This document shows positions 34,748 through 43,933 of a stretch of 47,848 bases of DNA, in pieces. A model generated the notes under the pieces. It did not search any database, was not told the origin of the DNA, and worked only from the letters and a program-made list of their open reading frames with translations. The stretch comes from Betaproteobacteria bacterium HGW-Betaproteobacteria-4 (GTDB lineage: Bacteria; Pseudomonadota; Gammaproteobacteria; Burkholderiales; Rhodocyclaceae). Location: assembly GCA_002840785.1 (NCBI GenBank), contig PHCH01000037.1:1-47848 (forward strand). The letters run 5' to 3'. Position 1 is the stretch's first letter; each line of letters starts with the position of its first letter. A program made the translations under genes and the position numbers.

Positions 34748-37444
34748 CTAGAACTCTTCCCATTCGTCTTCATCCGGTGCCGCAAGCACCGGCAACTTGA
34801 CGGATGAAACGCTTCTGGAAGCTGGTGAAGGCAATTGTCTGGGAGCGCCCCTTTTATCTCCGCCGCGCATGCTTTCCAGCAAACCGATTACCCGGGCCGA
34901 GCGCTTGGTGAACTCGCCACTAATCTGCGCCCTGGCACCATCGACGTTGCCCGCCAATTGGGTACGAATGACCTCAGCTGCGCAACGATGGAATCCGGCA
35001 TGCTCAGCCTTCAGCTCGGTGTATTTGGCATTCCCGCTCAAAGTGCGGCCATCGCCATGAATCCAGCAGCCAAGTGCGCACTGGTCATCACGACCGACCA
35101 GCGCCGGATCAAGCTGCTCACCGCCCCCGGCTACGTAATCCAGCAGCCGTTGCTTCCACTTGCCATGGGCGGCAATCGCCCCATTGAAATCCAGACCGGC
35201 AAGGGCTGACTGCCCATGAACGACAAGACTCCCGGAAAGACGGAATACGGCAACCGACTCGGCCAGATTGCGCGCCTGTTCTTCAAGGCTTTCTGCAGCA
35301 GCCGCAGCCTGCTCAACCAGCGCCGCATTTTGTTGCGTCATTTCATCCATCTGGCTTACTGCCAACCCGACCTGCTCAATCCCCGCCGTCTGCTCCCGGC
35401 TGGCATATGAAATATCCGACATGATTTTGGCAACCCGCTGAATGCTCGCCACAACCTCACCCATCGTTTGTCCGGCTTGATCGACTAAACGCCCCCCCGT
35501 TTGCACCTTGTCAACAGAGTCAGAAATCAGCGCCTTGATTTCCTTGGCCGCCGCTGCGCTGCGCTGGGCAAGGTTCCTTACTTCGGTTGCCACCACCGCA
35601 AAACCACGCCCCTGCTCGCCGGCCCGAGCCGCTTCGACCGCGGCGTTGAGGGCGAGGATATTGGTCTGGAAAGCGATCCCGTCGATGACGCTGATAATGT
35701 CCGAAATCTTGTTCGAAGCCAGATGAATCGCCCCCATGGTCTCCACCACCTGGCCAACTACCTGCCCGCCCCGTTCGGCCACCTGCTGGGCGCTGCCGGC
35801 CAATTCGCTGGCCTTGCGCGCGTTGTCGGCATTCTGTTTGACCGTGCTGGTCAGCTGCTCCATGCTGGAAGCCGTCTCTTCAAGATTACTGGCTTGCTGC
35901 TCCGTTCGACCGGAAAGGTCCTGATTGCCGCTGGCGATCTCCTGTGCCGCCGTATTGATGGCATCGGTCGCATTCTTGATCGAGAAAATGATCTCCTGAA
36001 GGTTGTCGACCGTAACATTCGCGTCGTCCTTCAGTCGCCCGAGGACGCCCTGATAGTCAGTATCGATTTTTTGGGTCAGATCGCCTAGGGAGAGGCGGGT
36101 CAACATGGCCCCAACATCTGTCAATGCCCGACTATTCACCTCGAGGAGATCGTTGATGCCGGTAGAAATCTGACGGAAGAAACCGTTCATTTCATGAGCA
36201 TCGATACGGCGAGAAAAATCGCCGGAAGCCGCCGCGGCAATAATGCCGCTAACCTCCTCCTCTATTGCCACCTCCGCAGTGCGGTCAGCCCATTCGACGA
36301 CGGTTCCAAGACGTTCATTCAATTCGTTGACGATGGGACTGGCCACCTGATTGAATGTCCGCCCCCCGACCACAATCTGCGAGCGGTGCATACCCTTGAG
36401 CCCGGCCAGCAGATTGCGCTGGTGAGTGGCATTCCTGTGATAGATGTCGAAATTCGAACCGACGATCGAATTAGCCCGGAATGCTGGCAAATCCTTACGA
36501 ATATCGGCCTCGGCGGCGCGCATCATGCCAAGTGCAGCCGCATTGCAGTAAATGATCACACCATCCGGATCGGCAACCATCACACTGTTTGATGACACAT
36601 CCAAGGCCACCTTGATACGCAGCGCCTCATTGGCCACCTTGTGCTCTGCCTCGGTACGCGCCTTGAGGCCAGCCTGCATGCGACTGAGTGCGTTCATCAA
36701 CCTCGCCGGTTCATCGCCACCGCTGAGGTCAATACTGTTATCCAGATTGCCTGAGGCAACCGCATCGGCCACATCAACTGCCGCATCCAGCGGTCCCGTG
36801 ATCTGTCGCGTCACCCAAATGCCGGCCGGAATCATGACAATCAATGCAACGCCAATCAACAGAAGCATGGTGGTTTGAACGCGCGCCTTGACAGCCTCGA
36901 TCTCAGCCACATCGCCCCGGTTATTCTCCTTTTGCAATTGAAGCATTTCGTCAACGACATCGAGCCAGGCCTGCATTTTGGGTCGGAAGCTGTTGAAAAA
37001 ATACGCCTCAATCTCCGGCTGACTCCCCGCCCTGATCAGAGAGAACATCTGCGCTATCGCCGCCTCGGCACCTTTTCTCGCGCCCAAAATGCGCTCGAAA
37101 ATTTCCTTCGCACCGTCCGAATCCAATGTTCCGCCAATCTGGCTTTCCGAAGCCAAGTAAGCACGGAGATCAACCTCAACCTTTGCCTGCTCAGCCTGCT
37201 GTTTCTCTGTTTCCTCATGAATCAGGGCGGTTCGCACATGGCTGCCAATCAACAGATTGCGCGTTTCCATGTCAAAAACCAGCTCCGTCTTCTTGATGTT
37301 GCCATTGGCAATATGATCGACTTTCGCACCAATCGCATTGAGGCTAAGCAGGGCGATCGCGACGATGGCGATCATCATCGCCAACGCACCGACAGTCGTC
37401 ATGATCAGGCGAGTGCCAATTTTGAAGTGCCGTAAATTCAACAT
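34748..37444 (-). CDS. Methyl-accepting chemoreceptor with C-terminal CZB zinc-binding domain
   Basis: This 898-residue receptor has TM1 at about 13-35, a helical periplasmic domain, TM2 ([17 protein letters not shown]), HAMP, a PAS ([17 protein letters not shown]), HAMP-like repeats, and a signalling hairpin very similar to the neighbouring receptor. After it lies a CZB domain with likely zinc ligands His760 (AHGKWK), Cys789 (QCALGCW), His815 and His819 (EHAGFH). Soluble CZB proteins sense hypochlorous acid or zinc in other bacteria. The tail again ends in DEWEEF. The Shine-Dalgarno is GGAGG. No stop or frame problem. Confidence 0.93.
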   Translation of the reverse strand: MLNLRHFKIGTRLIMTTVGALAMMIAIVAIALLSLNAIGAKVDHIANGNIKKTELVFDMETRNLLIGSHVRTALIHEETEKQQAEQAKVEVDLRAYLASESQIGGTLDSDGAKEIFERILGARKGAEAAIAQMFSLIRAGSQPEIEAYFFNSFRPKMQAWLDVVDEMLQLQKENNRGDVAEIEAVKARVQTTMLLLIGVALIVMIPAGIWVTRQITGPLDAAVDVADAVASGNLDNSIDLSGGDEPARLMNALSRMQAGLKARTEAEHKVANEALRIKVALDVSSNSVMVADPDGVIIYCNAAALGMMRAAEADIRKDLPAFRANSIVGSNFDIYHRNATHQRNLLAGLKGMHRSQIVVGGRTFNQVASPIVNELNERLGTVVEWADRTAEVAIEEEVSGIIAAAASGDFSRRIDAHEMNGFFRQISTGINDLLEVNSRALTDVGAMLTRLSLGDLTQKIDTDYQGVLGRLKDDANVTVDNLQEIIFSIKNATDAINTAAQEIASGNQDLSGRTEQQASNLEETASSMEQLTSTVKQNADNARKASELAGSAQQVAERGGQVVGQVVETMGAIHLASNKISDIISVIDGIAFQTNILALNAAVEAARAGEQGRGFAVVATEVRNLAQRSAAAAKEIKALISDSVDKVQTGGRLVDQAGQTMGEVVASIQRVAKIMSDISYASREQTAGIEQVGLAVSQMDEMTQQNAALVEQAAAAAESLEEQARNLAESVAVFRLSGSLVVHGQSALAGLDFNGAIAAHGKWKQRLLDYVAGGGEQLDPALVGRDDQCALGCWIHGDGRTLSGNAKYTELKAEHAGFHRCAAEVIRTQLAGNVDGARAQISGEFTKRSARVIGLLESMRGGDKRGAPRQLPSPASRSVSSVKLPVLAAPDEDEWEEF

Positions 37445-37471
37445 ACTGTGCCTCCGGAAGCAGGGCGTGCG

Positions 37472-37972
37472 TTATTCGCTGGCCGAATCAATAAGCGCCA
37501 TCTCGGCGCTGGTCATCAGGCGTTCTATATCAGTCACGATCATCATGCGACCGTCGACCGTTGCCAGGCCAATGATGTACTTGGTATCGAACGTCCCTGA
37601 AAAATCGGGTGCCTGACGAATCTGTGAACGTGTCAGCGAAAACACATCGGAGACGCTGTCGACCACAGCACCAATCACGCGCCCGGCAACATTGAGGATG
37701 ACCACCACGGTAAAGGGCGTGTATTCGACCTTCCCGAGATTGAACTTGATACGTAAATCGACGATGGGAACAATGATGCCTCGCAGGTTGATCACGCCCT
37801 TGATGAATGGCGGCGCATTGGCGATCAATGTCGGCTGCTCGTAGCCGCGAATTTCCTGAACCTTGAGAATATCGATTGCATACTCCTCGCTACCCAGCGT
37901 AAAGGTCAGGAACTCACTGGCAACCAAGTCGTCGTCACTTACCGCGCCACCACCATGGGTCATCGCTTCCAT
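37472..37972 (-). CDS. cheW: CheW coupling protein
   Basis: This 166-residue single CheW domain has [54 protein letters not shown], closely matching enterobacterial CheW. It links the receptors to CheA. GGAG lies 7 bases ahead of ATG 37972. It sits between the large cheA and the two receptor genes, so the block encodes a full signalling unit. Confidence 0.96.
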   Translation of the reverse strand: MEAMTHGGGAVSDDDLVASEFLTFTLGSEEYAIDILKVQEIRGYEQPTLIANAPPFIKGVINLRGIIVPIVDLRIKFNLGKVEYTPFTVVVILNVAGRVIGAVVDSVSDVFSLTRSQIRQAPDFSGTFDTKYIIGLATVDGRMMIVTDIERLMTSAEMALIDSASE

Positions 37973-37994
37973 CTCTTGCTCCTCAGTTCAACAG

Positions 37995-40334
37995 TCAGCC
38001 TGCTTTTTGCAGATTGGTTTTTGCCATTCCCGCGATGGCCGAGACGTCCAGGATGAGTGCCACATGGCCATCGCCCATGATGGTCGCGCCCGAAATCCCT
38101 GGAACACGGCGATAGTTTGCTTCCAGACTCTTGATGACGACCTGGTGCTGCCCAATCAAGGCATCGACAAAGAGCGCGGCATGGATGCCATCCGCGTCGA
38201 TCACAACCATGATGCCTTGCGAGAAATCGCTCGATTGCGCCCTGATATTGAATAATTCGTGCAAGACCACGACTGGCAAAAACTCGCCGCGAACCTGAAT
38301 GACTCGCGCCTGATTCGACAAGGTCTTGATGTCGCCAACTTTTGGCTGAAATGACTCGACCACATAGGACAGCGGCAATATGTAAGTCTGGTCGCCAACG
38401 GCAATAGACATGCCATCGAGAATGGCAAGCGTCAGCGGCAAGCGAACCGTCATCCGTGTTCCCACGCCCAACATCGATTCAATCTCTACGCGACCTCCCA
38501 TCGACTGAATGTTGCGGCGGACAACATCCATCCCTACGCCGCGCCCGGACACATCGGTGACCTGATCGGCTGTCGAAAAACCAGCCTCGAAAATCAGATT
38601 GAATACTTCAGAATCGGTCATCTGGTCAGACACCAGGAGCCCACGCTCGCGAGCCTTGGCCAGAATCTTGTTACGCGGCAAGCCAGCACCGTCATCACCG
38701 ACCTCGATGACAATGCTTCCACCTTGATGGTAGGCCTTCAGGGTAATCGTCCCGACAGGACTCTTACCGGCGGCAATTCTCGTTTCCGGCAACTCTATGC
38801 CGTGATCAAGACTATTGCGGATCAGGTGAGTCAGTGGATCAGCGATACGCTCGATCAATCCCTTGTCCAGCTCAGTTGTTTCACCGGATGTCTTGAGTTC
38901 GACCTGTTTGCCAAGCTTGCTCGAAAGATCCCGAACGACGCGGGGAAAACGCGAAAACACGAAGGAAATCTGCATCATCCGGATGGACATAACCGATTCC
39001 TGCAGGTCGCGGGTATTTCTTTCCAGCTGGGCCAGGCCGTTGATCAAACGCTCTGGCGCGCCCTCCTGAATCTGCGCCGCAGTCTGTAGCAGCATTGCCT
39101 GAGTAATGACCAGTTCGCCGACCAGATTGATCAACTGGTCTACTTTTTCGACACTGACACGAATCGAAGACTCAGCTGCTGCGGTGACGCCCGACTGCGA
39201 CTTTGCGGCACGCGCAGGCAAAGCGGCAGCCTTGTCTACAACCCCGGGGATAGAGACACGCGCAGGAGTAACCGGCTCAATTGGTTGCACGGGAGCAAGC
39301 TTCGGAGCCAGCGACTCAAAAAAGCCAAATCCATCCCCCTCCTCGACAACGTGCTGCGCAGGCACAGGTGACGGCAAAGGCGTAAAGAATCCGTAGCCAT
39401 CGCCATCCTCGCACGATGCTTCGGAGGCAGCCGCCCCCCCCTCATCAACTTGTGGTAGCGGCGCGAAGAATCCATAAGACTCCTCCTTGGCTGCGGGCAC
39501 CTCGACTGCCGAAGCAAGGTCTGTCGAGCTATCCACTGGCGAAAAGAAACCATAGCCCGGGTCCGTTGCCGGAGCTCCTGGTGAATCGTCAAAAAAACCA
39601 AAGTCGCCGTCAGCATCGTTGGTAACCGTCTCTTCAACGACACGCCAAGCCCCGTTTTCTGCGATGAAGTCAATCTGGTCAGAAAAAGCATCTTGTCCAG
39701 CATCGGTAACCAGACGAAGCTGCCAGTAGCCGACGTTGTTCATATCCGATGCAGGCTGACTCAGGACTTCCAGACTCCCGAACGAACGCAACTCGTCGAG
39801 AAGATTGCCGAGGCCCTTGCCTTTTGCCGCGACATCCGTCGGAACAAACTGAATATCGAAGGTCCGCTTGCCCACCGGCTCGTTAAGCCCAACTACCTCA
39901 GCGCCCTCCTCTGCAGAATGCAATGAGGGCTCGATGGGCACCGAGTCATTAGCTGACAACTGGCGCAGCCGGGCGCAAATCGACGCTACCGCCCGGGGAT
40001 CTACCTGCCCTCTGCCTTGGTGAGCTTCAAGCATATCGCCCAGAAGATCACCTGACTCCAGAAAAGCATCAACCATGTCCGCCCGCAATCCCAATTCCTG
40101 CTTGCGAATACGATCCAGCAGATTTTCGAGGATATGGGTCGTTTCGGCCAGATCAGTAAAGCCGAAGGTTCCAGCGCTCCCCTTGATCGAGTGTGCGGCA
40201 CGAAAAATGGCATTGAGCTGCTCAGAGTCCGGATTGTCGATATCCAGTTCAAGCAACAGCCCTTCCATGGTGGCCAAGTGTTCCGCCGATTCCTCAAAAA
40301 ACACTTGGTAGAACTGACTCATGTCGATAGTCAT
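37995..40334 (-). CDS. cheA: CheA histidine kinase (long form) with repeated GFF motifs
   Basis: This 779-residue kinase has an Hpt domain (FRAAHSIKGSAGTFGF, His48) and a P2-like region at about 155-235 (KRTFDIQFVPTDVAAKGKGLGNLLDELRSFG). A linker follows with five [YF]GFF motifs (245-248, 261-264, 287-290, 314-317, 336-339). Then come the dimerisation helices (VDQLINLVGELVITQAMLL), the ATPase domain (HLIRNSLDHGIELPETRIAAGKSP, DVSGRGVGMDVVRRNIQSMGG) and P5. AGGGGGTGG precedes ATG 40334. It is probably the main motor-control kinase, with CheW and two receptors encoded next to it. Confidence 0.96.
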   Translation of the reverse strand: MTIDMSQFYQVFFEESAEHLATMEGLLLELDIDNPDSEQLNAIFRAAHSIKGSAGTFGFTDLAETTHILENLLDRIRKQELGLRADMVDAFLESGDLLGDMLEAHQGRGQVDPRAVASICARLRQLSANDSVPIEPSLHSAEEGAEVVGLNEPVGKRTFDIQFVPTDVAAKGKGLGNLLDELRSFGSLEVLSQPASDMNNVGYWQLRLVTDAGQDAFSDQIDFIAENGAWRVVEETVTNDADGDFGFFDDSPGAPATDPGYGFFSPVDSSTDLASAVEVPAAKEESYGFFAPLPQVDEGGAAASEASCEDGDGYGFFTPLPSPVPAQHVVEEGDGFGFFESLAPKLAPVQPIEPVTPARVSIPGVVDKAAALPARAAKSQSGVTAAAESSIRVSVEKVDQLINLVGELVITQAMLLQTAAQIQEGAPERLINGLAQLERNTRDLQESVMSIRMMQISFVFSRFPRVVRDLSSKLGKQVELKTSGETTELDKGLIERIADPLTHLIRNSLDHGIELPETRIAAGKSPVGTITLKAYHQGGSIVIEVGDDGAGLPRNKILAKARERGLLVSDQMTDSEVFNLIFEAGFSTADQVTDVSGRGVGMDVVRRNIQSMGGRVEIESMLGVGTRMTVRLPLTLAILDGMSIAVGDQTYILPLSYVVESFQPKVGDIKTLSNQARVIQVRGEFLPVVVLHELFNIRAQSSDFSQGIMVVIDADGIHAALFVDALIGQHQVVIKSLEANYRRVPGISGATIMGDGHVALILDVSAIAGMAKTNLQKAG

Positions 40335-40387
40335 ACCACCCCCTGGTTGCCGCTCCGCGCAAACCGGAAACCGAAAATTGAATGCAA

Positions 40388-40412
40388 AAGACCCGCTCTG
40401 TTACAGGTCTGC
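40388..40412 (-). terminator. Weak hairpin between cheY and cheA
   Basis: On the minus strand, AGACC and GGTCT pair across 12 bases and are followed by a short TTTT. The stem is only 5 bases, so at most partial termination or a processing site between cheY (ends 40422) and the large cheA. Confidence 0.25.
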
Positions 40413-40421
40413 CGGCTTTAC

Positions 40422-40787
40422 TTAACCGATCACCTTGCGTACGACTTCAATCAGTTTCTGGGGGTCGAAAGGCTTGACCAGCCAGCCGGTAGCTCCCGCA
40501 GCCCGGCCTTGGGACTTCATCGCATCCGACGACTCGGTGGTCAGCATCAGAATGGGGGTCGATGCATACTGCGGCATCCCGCGAAGGCTCTTGATCAAGG
40601 TCAGCCCATCCATACGCGGCATGTTCTGGTCGGTCAACACCAGATTGACACTTCTGGCCTTGGCCTTATCGAGGCCATCCTGCCCATCAACGGCCTCAAC
40701 CACGTCGTACCCGGCACTTTTCAGGGTAAAAGACACCATCTGACGGATGGATGCGGAATCGTCAACTGCAAGAATGGTTTTTGCCAT
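40422..40787 (-). CDS. cheY: CheY-type response regulator (upstream of the large cheA)
   Basis: This 121-residue single receiver domain has Asp9/Asp10 (LAVDDSASIRQMV), phospho-acceptor Asp53 in LVLTDQNMPRMDGLTLIKSLRG, and the Thr and Lys in MLTTESS and GWLVKPFDPQKL. The PFDPQKL ending and the lack of the enterobacterial helix-4 pattern suggest it may act as a phosphate sink or separate output rather than the main motor ligand. It appears to lead the cheY-cheA-cheW-receptor-cheRDB block. The 197-base gap upstream holds no gene; a weak TTGGAC/TAACTG promoter is possible. Confidence 0.93.
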   Translation of the reverse strand: MAKTILAVDDSASIRQMVSFTLKSAGYDVVEAVDGQDGLDKAKARSVNLVLTDQNMPRMDGLTLIKSLRGMPQYASTPILMLTTESSDAMKSQGRAAGATGWLVKPFDPQKLIEVVRKVIG

Positions 40788-40984
40788 TTGAATATCTCAG
40801 AACAACTCAACTTCACCGCAGGCGAAGCAGTTATGAATATCAGGATTATTGTCCAATTTTTGGGAAACAGCACCCATTTTTTGCGAAATATGGTCAACGT
40901 GCTAACGAGGTTCTCAATGCAACATCATCTGAACTTCGGATCTTGCACAGAACTGCCGCCAGGCTTGCGTAGCGCGCCGTTCAG

Positions 40985-41932
40985 TCAGCCGGCAATGCCT
41001 TTGCCGCCCACAGGCAGCTTCAATCCCTCTGGCAACAAGCCCTCTCCGTCAAGCTCTGCTTCAGGCCCGTCTTCTTGCAGAATAGCCATCTCTGTCTTGC
41101 GATTCAGGACAACGATGCTGATCCTCCGGTTGACGGAGTTTAGCGGGTCATTTTTGTCAAAAAGAACAGTGGAGGCCAGCCCGACAACACGAATGACCTT
41201 GCTATCGTCCATCCCCCCAACGACCAGCTCTCGCCGGGAAGCGTTAGCCCGGTTGGCAGAAAGTTCCCAGTTTGAAAACCCCTTTTCGCCACCTGAAAAC
41301 TGGGATGCGTCGGTGTGTCCGGCCAGGCTTATCCTATTCGTCACCCCGTTCAGCGCCTGGCCGATCTGGCGCAGAATATCTCGTGTATAGGGTTTAAGGT
41401 CAGCGCTACTGGAGTCAAACATCGGACGATTCTGCTCGTCGATGATCTGGATGCGCAGCCCCTCGGAAGTTATATCGAGCAACATCTGCTTCTTGAATTG
41501 AGCCAGTTGCGGGCTCTGCTCAATCATTTTTTCGATCTCGGCCTTCAGACTTTCCAGGCGCTCACGCTCCTTGCGCCGAAATTCTGCCTGCGCCTCCTTT
41601 GAAAAGGATGTGGATTTTTTTGCCTCGACATCACCACGTTTGACCTGTCCGGCCTGGCGCGTCAAATCCTTGCCGCCCCCCTGCAGCACGCTGGTCGCGT
41701 CACCGGAGCCACTGCCCCCCTGCATGGAAACCTTCATGGGATTCTGAAAATGATCGGCAATACCCTGTAGATCCCCCTTGGCCGTCGAACCAAGCAGCCA
41801 CATCAACAAGAAGAAAGCCATCATCGCCGTCACAAAGTCGGCGTAGGCAATTTTCCAGGCACCACCATGGGCACCACCCGCAACGACCTTCTTGCGCTTG
41901 ATAATTATGGGGCGTGTGGAGTCGTCACTCAT
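40985..41932 (-). CDS. motB: MotB, stator peptidoglycan-binding subunit
   Basis: This 315-residue protein has the membrane helix WKIAYADFVTAMMAFFLLMWLLGS with the proton-binding Asp32. A plug region follows, then an OmpA-like domain (RMFDSSSADL-like start, LAGHTDASQF, NWELSANRANASRRELV, VNRRISIVVLNRK). The YADFVTAMMAFFLLMW form is usual for proton-driven MotB. It lies 27 bases after motA. Confidence 0.97.
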   Translation of the reverse strand: MSDDSTRPIIIKRKKVVAGGAHGGAWKIAYADFVTAMMAFFLLMWLLGSTAKGDLQGIADHFQNPMKVSMQGGSGSGDATSVLQGGGKDLTRQAGQVKRGDVEAKKSTSFSKEAQAEFRRKERERLESLKAEIEKMIEQSPQLAQFKKQMLLDITSEGLRIQIIDEQNRPMFDSSSADLKPYTRDILRQIGQALNGVTNRISLAGHTDASQFSGGEKGFSNWELSANRANASRRELVVGGMDDSKVIRVVGLASTVLFDKNDPLNSVNRRISIVVLNRKTEMAILQEDGPEAELDGEGLLPEGLKLPVGGKGIAG

Positions 41933-41959
41933 CGTCTTTATCTAAAGGTTGCCGACTGG

Positions 41960-42817
41960 CTATTTGCCTTTGCGGGCCTTCAACTCTTCTTCAAGTTCGA
42001 TAAAACTTGGCCGCTCGTGTGCCCCCAGGGTCTTCCGCCCGAACTCGATGGCCACCTGTGGCGCGTAACCAGACATCGAGGCCAAAAGCACCATTTTGAT
42101 GGTCTTGTAAATGGTCGCACCTTCGTGCGCCTTTTGCTCCAGCAGCTTGGCAACCGGCTCGACGAAACCATAGGAAATCAGGATACCAAGGAAGGTTCCG
42201 ACCAAGGCACCGCCAATCATCTTGCCAAGAACAGCCGGTGGGCTACCGACCGATCCCATCACGTTCACGACGCCCATCACGGCAACCACGATACCGAAGG
42301 CAGGAACGGCGCCGGCCATGCTGGCCACGACATGCCCCGGCTCGGCGGCCTCGTGATGATGGGTTTCGAGTTCAACATCCATCAGACTTTCAATTTCGAC
42401 GGTGTTCAGGTTTCCGCCAACCATCATCCGGAGGTAGTCACAAGTGAACTCCATGACATGGTGGTCGTGCACAAGATTCGGATATTTGCTGAAAATAGGG
42501 CTTGCTTCGGGATTTTCGATATCGCCTTCAATTGACATCAATCCCTCCTTCCGTACCTTGCCGAGGATCTCGAAAAGCATGGCCAAGGCATCGATGTAGA
42601 ACGCCTTGTTGTATTTCGAGCCCTTCAGAATACCGGGAACGGCACCAATCGTCGCCTTGATGATCTTGATGTCATTGGCCGCAACGAAGTAACCGATGGT
42701 CAAGCCGACAATCGCGACGTACTCGGTCGGCACCCAGAGCGCGAGGAGGCTCCCATGCAGTGCATACGTTCCCAGCGCAGAGGCCAGAATGATGACGTAA
42801 CCAACAATCAAAAACAT
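41960..42817 (-). CDS. motA: MotA, stator channel subunit
   Basis: This 285-residue protein has four membrane helices and the MotA features GPTEYVAIVGLTIGYFVAAND-like helix 2, a cytoplasmic loop with charged residues, and PAFGIVVAVMGVVNVMGSVGSPPAVLGKMIGGALVGTFLGILISYGFVEPVA. Together with MotB it forms the main proton stator. The start is ATG 42817. A sigma-70-like promoter and a perfect inverted repeat lie upstream in the gap shared with the divergent Nudix gene. Confidence 0.97.
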   Translation of the reverse strand: MFLIVGYVIILASALGTYALHGSLLALWVPTEYVAIVGLTIGYFVAANDIKIIKATIGAVPGILKGSKYNKAFYIDALAMLFEILGKVRKEGLMSIEGDIENPEASPIFSKYPNLVHDHHVMEFTCDYLRMMVGGNLNTVEIESLMDVELETHHHEAAEPGHVVASMAGAVPAFGIVVAVMGVVNVMGSVGSPPAVLGKMIGGALVGTFLGILISYGFVEPVAKLLEQKAHEGATIYKTIKMVLLASMSGYAPQVAIEFGRKTLGAHERPSFIELEEELKARKGK

Positions 42818-42879
42818 GCAAAGCCCCCTGTCGCACCGGCAATAGCCAGCGCAGATCCGCCCAGTAATTGGTTTTCGCT

Positions 42880-42909
42880 ATTGTAGCCACTTGAATTGCT
42901 TGAGTGCAA
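42880..42909 (-). promoter_or_regulatory. Possible sigma-70 promoter for motAB
   Basis: Minus strand: TTGCAC, 18 bases, TACAAT. The -10 matches 5 of 6; the -35 is partial and the spacing is 1 base long. It is 63 bases ahead of the motA ATG. No FliA-type element was found here, which would set motAB apart from the other late genes. Confidence 0.4.
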
Positions 42910-42913
42910 AGAA

Positions 42914-42942
42914 TGAGGGCAAGCGAGCTCGTCTTGCCCTCA
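42914..42942. repeat. Perfect 10-base inverted repeat in the motA/Nudix gap
   Basis: TGAGGGCAAG and CTTGCCCTCA (42914-42923, 42933-42942) are perfect inverted copies separated by 9 bases. The spacer contains the 8-base palindrome CGAGCTCG. Both flanking genes point away, so no transcript needs to end here; an operator for one or both promoters is more likely than a terminator. It begins 4 bases upstream of the motA -35. Confidence 0.6.
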
Positions 42943-42999
42943 GCATGGCTTGAATCCCCGGTGGTAGACTGGGGCGCATTCAAACGCTGACTATTGACC

Positions 43000-43536
43000 A
43001 TGATTCGATACTGCAAGCATTGTGGCGCCCCTGTCACTTTTTCCATTCCACCGGGAGACTCGCTGCCCAGGCACGTTTGCCATGCGTGTGGACACATTCA
43101 CTATGAAAACCCGCGTCTAGTGGTTGGGTGTGTGGCTGAATGGGATGGCCGGATCCTGCTTTGTCGGCGCGCCATTGAACCTCGACATGGTCTCTGGACA
43201 CTTCCTGCCGGATTCATGGAGAACGGCGAGTCCACTGCTCAGGCAGCCATTCGTGAAACGCATGAAGAAGCAGGAGCGACGATTCTGATTGATGCACCGT
43301 TCGCGATGATCAGCATCGCTCACATCAACCAGGTCCATTTGTTCTATCGTGGCCGTATGGCCACCCCACATTTTTCCGCGGGAGAGGAAAGCCTTGAGGC
43401 CAGCCTGTGCCACCCAGATCAAATTCCCTGGAATGAGCTGGCTTTTCGCAGCGTCAGCATATGTCTCGAACGCTACGTCGCCGACCGCGCACTAGGCACC
43501 TACAGTTTTCACGAAACGGAACTTCCAGCCACCTAA
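43000..43536 (+). CDS. Nudix hydrolase with N-terminal zinc ribbon
   Basis: This 178-residue protein starts at ATG 43000; an in-frame TTG two codons earlier is less likely. It has a zinc ribbon with Cys5, Cys8, Cys27 and Cys30 (YCKHCG, CHACG). The Nudix box follows at residues 71-93: GFMENGESTAQAAIRETHEEAGA, matching GX5EX7REUXEEXGU except Thr at the hydrophobic site. Family members cleave nucleoside diphosphates linked to another group, such as ADP-ribose or NADH; the substrate here cannot be told. It is divergent from motA and not clearly tied to motility. Confidence 0.92.
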   Translation: MIRYCKHCGAPVTFSIPPGDSLPRHVCHACGHIHYENPRLVVGCVAEWDGRILLCRRAIEPRHGLWTLPAGFMENGESTAQAAIRETHEEAGATILIDAPFAMISIAHINQVHLFYRGRMATPHFSAGEESLEASLCHPDQIPWNELAFRSVSICLERYVADRALGTYSFHETELPAT

Positions 43537-43686
43537 GATCCCTCGCCCCCCCACAGGCCAAGAAATTGTCAGACTCCAACCCAGTCTTTCGCTTGGCACC
43601 ACAACAAAACCTGGCGCTTTCAAGCATTTCGCGCGCCGGACGATCAAAAAGACAGCGTAAGCCAATACCGCCAGGGGCCACACCAT
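43492..43686 (-). CDS. Possible small membrane protein (doubtful)
   Basis: A 64-codon frame starts at ATG 43686 behind GGGGGAAAG and opens with MVWPLAVLAYAVFLIVRRAK, one plausible membrane helix with a basic end. The rest is not recognisable, and its last 45 bases overlap the Nudix gene antisense. The remaining part of 43537-43858 holds no other gene that I can support. Confidence 0.2.
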   Translation of the reverse strand: MVWPLAVLAYAVFLIVRRAKCLKAPGFVVVPSERLGWSLTISWPVGGRGILGGWKFRFVKTVGA

Positions 43687-43858
43687 ATCTTTCCCCCGAT
43701 CTCCACGGTCAACTGGTAAAAACGGCCAAATTTGCTTAGTGGCAGACCCGTTTTTTAACGACAATTGCCGGCTTCCCGTCAGGCACCGGAGAATATGCAA
43801 CAAACTGGGCCAAGCCTGAACCCACATTCATCATGTGCGCCACTGTTGACTCAAAAAC

Positions 43859-43891
43859 AAACCCCCGACCAGCAGAGCCAATCGAGGGTTT
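43859..43891 (-). terminator. Rho-independent terminator after the DUF3149 gene
   Basis: On the minus strand, AAACCCTCGA pairs with TCGGGGGTTT (10 pairs, one G-T) across 13 bases and is followed by GTTTTTG. It lies 43 bases after the stop of the DUF3149 gene and would end the ccoG-fixH-DUF3149 transcript. Confidence 0.75.
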
Positions 43892-43933
43892 GTGACCGAT
43901 CACCGCTCAGCGAGCGATATGACCAAAACAGCG

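Noticed and set aside
40788-40984. Sigma-28 promoter or small gene ahead of the cheY-cheA-cheW block
   Set aside because: No TAAA-N15-GCCGATAA-like pair was found on the minus strand and no frame longer than a few codons has a ribosome site. Only a weak sigma-70-like match is present.
40134-41390. 418-codon plus-strand frame across cheA, cheY and motB
   Set aside because: It is antisense to three well-recognised genes and has no domain or ribosome site.
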